The notes beneath the pieces were generated by a model. It ran no database searches and was not told where the DNA came from. It saw only the letters and a list, made by a program, of their open reading frames with translations. Below, one piece after another: positions 1 to 5,086 of a DNA stretch of 5,086 bases. Numbering within the stretch: the stretch's first letter is position 1; each line of letters starts with the position of its first letter. The translations under genes were made by a program, and so were the position numbers. Source of the DNA: Burkholderiales bacterium UBA2647 (GTDB taxonomy: Bacteria; Pseudomonadota; Gammaproteobacteria; Burkholderiales; Burkholderiaceae_E). The DNA is taken from positions 1 through 5,086 of the forward strand of contig DENJ01000020.1 of the NCBI GenBank assembly GCA_002359635.1, read 5' to 3'.

Positions 1-1787
1 ATCCGACCGTTGAAGCGGTCGTCTCCATCAAAAGCCAGATACTGCGCTCCACCTACACCGCCACCTAGGGTGTCGGCTGCATCGGTGCCGATTCGGAAAA
101 GCTTATCGATGAACTGCACTTCTTCGACCCTGACCAGACTGGTGTTTCCGGTGCTTTGTTCTTTACGGCTGATCTGTACATATCCGTTATCATTTTTTAT
201 TATAGCGTCTTGAGACGTCATGCTGAACACGGCCCGATCAACGCCACCAGATCCGTCAAACAGGTCATTGCCGCCCATGCCATCAAAACGATTGTTCTGA
301 TCGTTACCAATAAACACATCATCGGTCACTGTTCCTGTGACTGCGCTGATGTTATTGGTATCTGAAAAGAGTACATTTCCAATAAGAAGCTCTCCATTAG
401 GACTGATGCCAACTGAGCTTGCCTGATTCGAATCGTTTGCGTAAATCGTCACGCCCACAGCGATGGACGAAGCGTCCAACGTGATACCCGGCTGATCGGT
501 ATAAACCGTCAAGAAACCCTGTGTGTTTACATCATCAAAAACAAAAGTTGGCTCTTGTCTCGCGTTCTTCGGAAACACAACTGGGCGGGAACCATAGAGG
601 TCACGAAGGACGCTCAGGTCAAAGCGGGCAAAATTTAAGGGATAGAGATCTGGAATGATCGATTTGCTCGACATTAAGGTGAATCTCATATCGTCATAAC
701 GATCTACGAATTGCAACTCCGGCATTGCTGCATACCGCAACCCAGTATCGTTCAATCCCAGCGCATGACCGACTTCGTGCATCAACACCCATTTGGATTC
801 CTGGGTGCTGCCAAGCGCTCGCGCCGTTTCGACATCAAGCCAGACATCACCGGCCTTTTCCCCGTAGCCGGCTAGTGGAGCAAAAGCGTACCCTCTTGTG
901 TCGGCTTGTTGACTCACACCGATTCTAATCTGCGCTGATTTACTCGAATCGGTTACCTCAACGAAATCAATCAGCGTAAAAGACTCGATATCGTTGAGCA
1001 CGGATCGAACGACCTGTTTGGCTGCAGAGGTCAACTTGTCAAATCCCTGAATCTCACTGCCCGAATAGTCAGCCGGCTGCTGCTCCACAAATTGATACGT
1101 TATCTGCGTCGCCGAACCGAGGGGAAGATTAACGTTCCATCGCGCTTGCTCGGAAATCGTCAGCGCCTTTTTCACGAAAGGCGCCCAGTCAATCAACGCA
1201 CTGAGCGCAACGGATTTTTCAGGAACTTTATCGTTCCCCTGAAAAAAAATCGTCTCAATACCTTTGAGATTTGCGCTTTGAACCGTTTGAGGAGACCAGT
1301 CATAGCGCCAAGTCACACGACCTACACCTGTATCTGGCGATAAGGTGACTCGAAAATCTAACGATCGGTCGCTCACCCAGTAAACATCCGTACCGGCCCC
1401 AGCGTCAATCAAGTCGTCACCAGCGCTTTGATCAAACCAATCGTCGCCATCTGAACCGTACAACGTATCCTGGTAGTTCGACCCAGACACTTTGTAGACG
1501 TTGATCAAAGTATCCCGGCCACCCCAACCATCGTCCACATACTGTTTAGTCAAGTCTGCGAGGATGCCTCTGGGAGAGGACCAGTACGCGGCACCAACGC
1601 CGGATCTGTTTGCCGGGTTTAAATTCTCAATCCGATCGTTTCCCGCTCCGCCATCCACATTTCCGGCAAGCCATCCGATGTAATCATCGCCCTCGAGACC
1701 CAATGCGTCGGTCCAGCTGGGCGTTGCTTGGAGCTCACTTTGAATCAGGCGATCAGCTGTTGAGCTACCCCGAATTCCGCTCGCCAT
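1..1787 (-). CDS. RTX-type serralysin-like (M10B) zinc metalloprotease, 3' end truncated by the window edge
   Basis: The frame is open from ATG 1787 to the left edge: 595 codons with no stop, so the C-terminus is missing. Reading from the start, residues 30-54 and 102-137 hold glycine/aspartate RTX-like nonapeptides. Residues about 224-400 form the catalytic domain, with serralysin landmarks ITYQF (229-233), RGYAFAP (298-304), GDVWLD (313-318), the zinc motif HEVGHALGLND (337-347, H337/E338/H341) and Met-turn LMSS (Met372), followed by FDLSVLRDLYG (389-399). RTX repeats return at 485-520 and 567-595. Known of the family: secreted, calcium-stabilised endopeptidases exported by type I secretion. 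The lack of an N-terminal signal peptide agrees; the C-terminal secretion signal is not visible. Oddities are the N-terminal RTX block, Asp347 at the usual third histidine, and Ser374 where serralysins have the Met-turn tyrosine. The start is supported by GAGG six bases upstream and an in-frame stop nine codons upstream. Substrate unknown. Confidence 0.93.
   Translation of the reverse strand, partial: MASGIRGSSTADRLIQSELQATPSWTDALGLEGDDYIGWLAGNVDGGAGNDRIENLNPANRSGVGAAYWSSPRGILADLTKQYVDDGWGGRDTLINVYKVSGSNYQDTLYGSDGDDWFDQSAGDDLIDAGAGTDVYWVSDRSLDFRVTLSPDTGVGRVTWRYDWSPQTVQSANLKGIETIFFQGNDKVPEKSVALSALIDWAPFVKKALTISEQARWNVNLPLGSATQITYQFVEQQPADYSGSEIQGFDKLTSAAKQVVRSVLNDIESFTLIDFVEVTDSSKSAQIRIGVSQQADTRGYAFAPLAGYGEKAGDVWLDVETARALGSTQESKWVLMHEVGHALGLNDTGLRYAAMPELQFVDRYDDMRFTLMSSKSIIPDLYPLNFARFDLSVLRDLYGSRPVVFPKNARQEPTFVFDDVNTQGFLTVYTDQPGITLDASSIAVGVTIYANDSNQASSVGISPNGELLIGNVLFSDTNNISAVTGTVTDDVFIGNDQNNRFDGMGGNDLFDGSGGVDRAVFSMTSQDAIIKNDNGYVQISRKEQSTGNTSLVRVEEVQFIDKLFRIGTDAADTLGGGVGGAQYLAFDGDDRFNGR
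9..89 (-). repeat. further RTX-like repeats, running toward the window edge
   Basis: Residues 567-593 give three degenerate nine-residue units: GTDAADTLG, GGVGGAQYL and AFDGDDRFN. A new unit appears to start at Gly594, so the array probably continues past the left edge together with the missing C-terminus. Confidence 0.6.
228..335 (-). repeat. four tandem RTX nonapeptide repeats (C-terminal block of the protease)
   Basis: Residues 485-520 form four nine-residue units: GTVTDDVFI, GNDQNNRFD, GMGGNDLFD and GSGGVDRAV. These match the calcium-binding beta-roll consensus well. They are followed by the SLVRVEEVQFIDKLFRI segment (550-566), resembling the non-repeat strands that flank RTX rolls in serralysin-type proteins. 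Confidence 0.8.
1377..1484 (-). repeat. four tandem RTX-like nonapeptide repeats (N-terminal block of the protease)
   Basis: Residues 102-137 of the protease divide into four nine-residue units starting at 102, 111, 120 and 129, with the Gly/Asp-rich pattern G-x-x-x-x-D-x-h-x (for example GSDGDDWFD). They follow a GGRDTLINVYKVSGS linker (89-103) of the kind that precedes RTX rolls in serralysin C-terminal domains. A looser pair, GLEGDDYIG (30-38) and GGAGNDRIE (46-54), lies upstream at 1626-1700. Calcium binding is expected from the family. Confidence 0.75.
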
Positions 1788-1793
1788 GGCCGG

Positions 1794-1797
1794 CCTC
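1794..1797 (-). promoter_or_regulatory. Shine-Dalgarno site of the RTX protease gene
   Basis: GAGG lies six bases upstream of ATG 1787 on the minus strand. Together with the in-frame TAG at 1812-1814 and the absence of ATG, GTG or TTG codons in that frame between the TAG and 1787, it fixes the protease start at 1787. It sits one base downstream, in mRNA sense, of the 1799-1805 arm of a possible hairpin. Confidence 0.6.
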
Positions 1798-1798
1798 G

Positions 1799-1851
1799 CA
1801 AGCGCTCTGGACTATAACAGTGGCAACTTTGCGCTTGGGAAGTTGCGCAAA
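1799..1851 (-). repeat. overlapping, mutually exclusive inverted repeats at the DUF1501/protease junction
   Basis: Three perfect 7-base inverted repeats share this stretch. They pair 1828-1834 with 1845-1851 (TTTGCGC/GCGCAAA, 10-base loop), 1823-1829 with 1840-1846 (GCAACTT/AAGTTGC, 10-base loop), and 1799-1805 with 1831-1837 (CAAGCGC/GCGCTTG, 25-base loop containing the DUF1501 stop). The first and third share bases 1831-1834, so only one can form at a time. The third ends one base from the protease ribosome-binding site. The pairings are seen directly; a regulatory role is inference. No U-run follows, so this does not look like an intrinsic terminator. Confidence 0.4.
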
Positions 1852-3188
1852 TTTGGTGACATGCTCAGCAACTTGGCATCGGACACGCCCATCCAGCTCA
1901 TGACGGTTGCGCCGATTTGATCCGACGAGTACTCAGGAACCCATCGACCTTTACGATCTTTATCAAAATCGAAGTCACTCCCGATCACGGGGGGCGGCAC
2001 CTGCCCAAGGACCTGCCCTCCGAGCACCGGTGTTCCGAGCAAAAACCAAGGTACACCCCATGCATGATCAGTACCGCTGCCTGCAGGCATAAGAGTTCTT
2101 CCGAATTCCGTCATGACCAGCGTGACTACGTGGCGATCAAGCTGTCGAGCTTTCAACTCGTTATCGAAGGCTTTGATCGCACCGGCGACCTCAGAAAACT
2201 GATCTTCGAGTCCCGATGCGCCGTAGCCGCCGCGTTGCTGCGAATGGGTATCGAACTGCCCATAAGTTGTGAAGTAAATCTGACGTCGTGCGCCCTCTGA
2301 TTTAAAGTGGCTCATCAGCCGCGCTGAAAAAGACAAATCTCTGGCTAAAGCGTTTTCCGGAAAACTTACGCGATTAGTGCTTTGTCTAATCGCTGCATTG
2401 GCAATAATTTCTGAATTGCTCAGCGAACTCGACATCGCACGAAGATATTCGGCCTCAACCTGATTCGATGGTTGCATATTGGCCATGTAACGCACCTGTT
2501 TCATCCACGAATTACTCCGGTCGGTGATATCGCCCAGCCAGTTCCTGTCGCCACCACTCGAATCTGCGCGCGCGAAAGCGCTCCTTAAGCCAGTCACTAT
2601 GGTGTTGTCTCGCGCAAAGCTGATGATCGGAAGCGATGTCTGCGGCGAAACACCGAGCAGCTCCATGCCCCGACCAACCCAACCCGAAGGCAAATCAACC
2701 GGATCCCAACCCTGAACAATATCGACTTGTTCGCTGTGCGACATTAAAAACGGCGGCAAAGGAACACTGCGGGACTTCACCTGCTCGGCCGTAACAGGCT
2801 GAATCAAGGCGCCTACATTGGCTACCCAAGCTAATCGCCGTTCTTCATAAAGCGTTTGAAGGGGTGCAAGTGCGGGGTTGATGCCAATGCGTTGCCCCGT
2901 TGCACCGTTTCGAATCGGCAATACACTGTCTTTCTTCAGTGCGAGCGACATACGAACCGCCTGATAGTCGTTGAAGCCAGCATCTAAATGCAAAAGGGTA
3001 TCGTTACCGTCGTAACCGCCGCTTAAGAAAACAACGACGAGTACGCGATACTCGTCAGCGCCACCGCTTGCAGTTTGTCCTGTTGCTGCAGCGCCGAGGT
3101 ACCCCGTAGGATCGCCCACAAAAAGTGCCGACCCAGCTAGGGCCGACTTGAGAATATTTCGGCGATGAAGGATTGGCCCCTTGTACAT
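1812..3188 (-). CDS. DUF1501-family protein with Tat signal peptide
   Basis: A 458-residue protein, a normal length for the DUF1501 family, which belongs to the alkaline phosphatase/sulfatase-like fold group; no reaction is established for it. The N-terminus has a twin-arginine signal: HRRNILK (8-14), a hydrophobic stretch to about 24, then an Ala-rich probable cleavage region at 33-35. This implies export in folded form to the periplasm. Family hallmarks in order are LSGGYDGND (55-63), FLMSHSEQ (147-154), YGQFDTHSQQ (309-318), TEFGRT (360-365) and GTDHAWG (372-378). The Asp/His/Glu residues in these motifs (D60, D63, H315, E361, D374, H375) are candidate metal or active-site positions by analogy with the superfamily. 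The start is supported by a GAGGA ribosome-binding site six bases upstream that overlaps the DUF1800 stop, which suggests translational coupling. The TAG stop is followed after 24 bases by the protease gene in the same frame. Family assignment is firm; the function is unknown. Confidence 0.95.
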   Translation of the reverse strand: MYKGPILHRRNILKSALAGSALFVGDPTGYLGAAATGQTASGGADEYRVLVVVFLSGGYDGNDTLLHLDAGFNDYQAVRMSLALKKDSVLPIRNGATGQRIGINPALAPLQTLYEERRLAWVANVGALIQPVTAEQVKSRSVPLPPFLMSHSEQVDIVQGWDPVDLPSGWVGRGMELLGVSPQTSLPIISFARDNTIVTGLRSAFARADSSGGDRNWLGDITDRSNSWMKQVRYMANMQPSNQVEAEYLRAMSSSLSNSEIIANAAIRQSTNRVSFPENALARDLSFSARLMSHFKSEGARRQIYFTTYGQFDTHSQQRGGYGASGLEDQFSEVAGAIKAFDNELKARQLDRHVVTLVMTEFGRTLMPAGSGTDHAWGVPWFLLGTPVLGGQVLGQVPPPVIGSDFDFDKDRKGRWVPEYSSDQIGATVMSWMGVSDAKLLSMSPNLRNFPSAKLPLL

Positions 3189-3194
3189 CAGTTG

Positions 3195-3200
3195 TCCTCA
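3195..3200 (-). promoter_or_regulatory. Shine-Dalgarno site of the DUF1501 gene, overlapping the DUF1800 stop codon
   Basis: On the minus strand the sequence reads TGAGGA, then CAACTG, then ATG. The TGA is the DUF1800 stop and also supplies the first bases of the GAGGA ribosome-binding site, six bases before the DUF1501 start. Ribosomes finishing DUF1800 would stop on this site, so coupled translation of the pair is likely (inference). Confidence 0.75.
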
Positions 3201-4907
3201 AGATTGCACAGAATAAGCCGGTGAAGCCAAAATCAAACTTAGCAAAAAGGTGAGGTTCGACATCCGGTTTGCCCAAGGACGATTTTCACTTTGCGCCAAA
3301 TCGATCACCATATGACGCAAACTTGCGGGCATTCCACCTGCAAAAAATCGCCGGTTCACTTCGATTACAAAGGCTTCGGGGGATTTTTCAAGAGCCTCAT
3401 ACAGCACCCCGAGTTCACAGCCAGCCTGTCGAAAGGTACTGTCGTTATTGACGCCGCCCGCCCACAGAAAACCCCCAAGGTCCTGGAAGTAATTTGAAAA
3501 CTGACGCGAAGTAAGCAGTTTTTGCTCAGGGACTTTCACGTTTGTACCTGGTGAGCGATGCAAAGGTGAATAAAAGGAAAAGACACTAGGCGCGAAGAAA
3601 GGGCGTTGTTCTACAATGCCGAATGGATTTTTCCATTTTGACCAATGAGAAACCAACATGTTCTTGCACTCGAGCTGCCGCATAATGTTGACTGCACGCA
3701 GGACGGGCTCCTTAATTCGACCCGAGTTTGCCGCCGGAATCTTCGGGTCATCGTGGAGCCTTGCCTCTGGGTCGAGCAGAATCGCTTTCACGACCGCAGC
3801 CAAGTTTCCAACACGGCCCTGTGAATCCCTGGAAAAAACCTGAGACACACGTTTCACGTAATCGGGTGAAGGATCACTCTTCACGAGAAACTGAATCAGA
3901 CGTTGAACGACAAAAGGTGCCGTATTGGGATGCCGCGTGAGTAGATCAGCAACCGCCCTTGCATCCTTATCGGCTGTCTGACCTGCGGGGATAGCCGTCC
4001 CCAGAATTAGCTTGCTTCCTGAATCGTGGAGCCCGGGATACGGATCAATCATCCACTTGTCGAAACCAGCAAAATTTGACGGCGGACCAGCACCTTGCGC
4101 TTTGGATCGCACAACATGCTTGTTGTCTTGAACCCAGCCCGACAAGGCTCTTGTCATGTCCTGTACGTCATCCTGTGTGTAGGCTTCGATGGGCCTTCCC
4201 TGAGCGTCCCTCACGATTGTTCCGTCCGCGTTCAGGCGGTACACACCAACCGTGAACAACTGCAGCAACTCTCTTGCAAAATTCTCGTTCAGCGAGCAAT
4301 CGAGACAACCCTTAGAGGGGGCCTTGTTCGAATCATTATCGAGGTAAAAACCCATCGCAGGATCCCGAATGATCATGTAAATCAAATCGGAAAAGTTTGA
4401 AAAAGCAAACTGCTGCAGCTTATTAAAATATTCGCTAGTTCCGGTCGGAAAGACCTTTGCCTGCGATACCACGATGAAATTGGATATCGCCCAGGTTGTT
4501 CTTAAACGTAACTGATCTTCACCCGAGAAGAATGCCTGGGAAATGTTAGTTATCGCAAAATTTCCGTAAAAAGCATTGTCTCGTTCTTCGTTTACGTCGA
4601 GTATATTTGCGATTGCGGTCCAGTCGATCTGAGTGGGTTCGCGAAGTAACTGCTTATCAATCCAGGCCTCGTAACCCATCGATTGAACCGCCTCAATTGA
4701 TTCGCGGGTGGGTCCAAAAGAGGCTTGACCCAAGAAGCGTGCGGCGGCGTAGGGTGCAGGCAGGTTTGCCGGTTGCACATTCGATACAACTTGCCCCTTC
4801 AGGTTCAACTTTTGCAGGTCGGTTTGTTCCTGATTTCCGCAACCTGTCAACGCTAAGCCAATAAGCAGGGCACACAGCATTGAATGGAGCAATCTAAATC
4901 GCGACAT
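3198..4907 (-). CDS. DUF1800-family lipoprotein
   Basis: A 569-residue protein from the chosen ATG at 4907. It begins with a lipoprotein signal peptide: basic MSRFR, hydrophobic residues about 8-20, and lipobox L20-T21-G22-C23. Gly24 follows the cysteine rather than Asp, which fits outer-membrane sorting. DUF1800 landmarks follow: RFLGQASFGPT (57-67), NENFARELLQLFTVG (207-221), YTQDDVQDMTRALSGW (243-258), HDSGSKLILG (294-303), the RHPNTAPFVVQRLIQFLV region (325-342), GRIKEPVLR (396-404), FFAPSVFSFYSP (437-448) and the C-terminal ASPAYSVQ. The family has no established activity but is often encoded beside DUF1501, as here. A Cys-x-x-Cys pair (201, 204) sits just before the NENFAREL motif. Start choice: the same frame has ATGs at 5003 and 5036 and is open to the window edge, but 4907 alone places the lipobox at normal distance. 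No clear Shine-Dalgarno sequence precedes any of these ATGs, so the start is less certain than the family. Confidence 0.93.
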   Translation of the reverse strand: MSRFRLLHSMLCALLIGLALTGCGNQEQTDLQKLNLKGQVVSNVQPANLPAPYAAARFLGQASFGPTRESIEAVQSMGYEAWIDKQLLREPTQIDWTAIANILDVNEERDNAFYGNFAITNISQAFFSGEDQLRLRTTWAISNFIVVSQAKVFPTGTSEYFNKLQQFAFSNFSDLIYMIIRDPAMGFYLDNDSNKAPSKGCLDCSLNENFARELLQLFTVGVYRLNADGTIVRDAQGRPIEAYTQDDVQDMTRALSGWVQDNKHVVRSKAQGAGPPSNFAGFDKWMIDPYPGLHDSGSKLILGTAIPAGQTADKDARAVADLLTRHPNTAPFVVQRLIQFLVKSDPSPDYVKRVSQVFSRDSQGRVGNLAAVVKAILLDPEARLHDDPKIPAANSGRIKEPVLRAVNIMRQLECKNMLVSHWSKWKNPFGIVEQRPFFAPSVFSFYSPLHRSPGTNVKVPEQKLLTSRQFSNYFQDLGGFLWAGGVNNDSTFRQAGCELGVLYEALEKSPEAFVIEVNRRFFAGGMPASLRHMVIDLAQSENRPWANRMSNLTFLLSLILASPAYSVQS

Positions 4908-5086
4908 GGGAGCAAAAGCTACGCTGCGGGCTTTCCGTAATGTGAAACATTCGTTAACAGTGTAAACAGAAAGGAAGGCAAAAGCAAGACATGCTTCGCG
5001 CATCAACTTGAGAGAAGTCAAAAAGCTAGGATTCATATCGTCATCAAAACTGTAATAAACGGGTAACAGCTTGACGGTGTATAGCT
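4908..5086 (-). promoter_or_regulatory. leader of the DUF1800 operon; no convincing promoter
   Basis: Between the preferred DUF1800 start and the right edge I see only weak sigma-70-like sequence. TTTACA at 4961-4966 is followed after 18 bases by CATTAC (4937-4942), which matches only three of six -10 positions. TTGACT at 5016-5021 has no acceptable -10 partner. A TATACA-like element lies near 5080, but its -35 would be outside the window. The DUF1800 frame has no stop anywhere in this stretch, so part of it could be coding if an upstream start is used. The operon promoter may lie beyond the edge. Confidence 0.2.

Noticed and set aside
10..365. Plus-strand ORFs of 67 and 69 residues
   Set aside because: They lie wholly antisense to the protease RTX region, have no recognisable domain, and contain low-complexity translation typical of an antisense shadow.
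425..434. Palindrome GATTCGAATC as a possible operator
   Set aside because: It lies inside the protease coding region, encodes ordinary codons, and similar TCGAATC strings recur across the window within Asp/Ser/Glu codons.
1788..1795. Perfect palindrome GGCCGGCC overlapping the protease ribosome-binding site
   Set aside because: It has no loop, so it cannot form a hairpin by itself, and an 8-base palindrome in 5 kb is expected by chance.
1610..2300. Plus-strand ORFs up to 127 residues opposite DUF1501 and the protease start
   Set aside because: They are antisense to two firmly identified genes and show no ribosome-binding site or family motif.
3055..3276. Minus-strand 73-residue ORF spanning the DUF1800/DUF1501 junction
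   Set aside because: It overlaps both genes in another frame, resembles no family, and the well-placed ribosome-binding site at 3195-3200 serves the DUF1501 start instead.
5033..5044. 12-base direct repeat (TCATATCGTCAT) shared with 686-697
   Set aside because: About one 12-base match is expected by chance in a window of this length, and the two copies are in unrelated contexts.

Overview
The window holds three genes, all on the minus strand and packed like one operon. In transcription order they run from the right edge to the left edge: a DUF1800-family lipoprotein (about 4907 to 3198), a DUF1501-family Tat-exported protein (3188 to 1812), and a large RTX-type metalloprotease whose 3' end lies beyond the left edge (1787 to 1). 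The gaps are 9 bases and 24 bases. No gene is supported on the plus strand; the short plus-strand ORFs are shadows of these genes.

The organism is most likely a Gram-negative proteobacterium. The evidence is a lipoprotein signal peptide with a Leu-Thr-Gly-Cys lipobox, a twin-arginine signal, and a calcium-binding RTX exoprotein with no N-terminal signal peptide, as expected for type I secretion. Base composition looks near 50% GC by eye. A marine or freshwater gammaproteobacterium would fit, but this is inference, and the window has no taxonomic marker.

Region by region: 4908-5086 is a leader with only weak promoter-like sequence, and the DUF1800 frame stays open through it to the window edge. 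3198-4907 encodes DUF1800. Its stop codon is part of the Shine-Dalgarno sequence of the DUF1501 gene. Around 1785-1851 the end of DUF1501 and the start of the protease gene carry overlapping, mutually exclusive inverted repeats next to the protease ribosome-binding site. 1-1787 encodes the protease: RTX-like repeats, then an M10B/serralysin-like catalytic domain (HEVGHALGLND, Met-turn LMSS), then further RTX repeats that continue off the edge.

DUF1800 and DUF1501 genes are commonly found as adjacent pairs, and their biochemical role is not established. Here the pair is followed by a calcium-dependent protease. The three products would use three export routes (Sec plus lipoprotein sorting, Tat, type I secretion) and all act outside the cytoplasm. 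A joint cell-surface or secreted function is a reasonable inference that the sequence alone does not prove.
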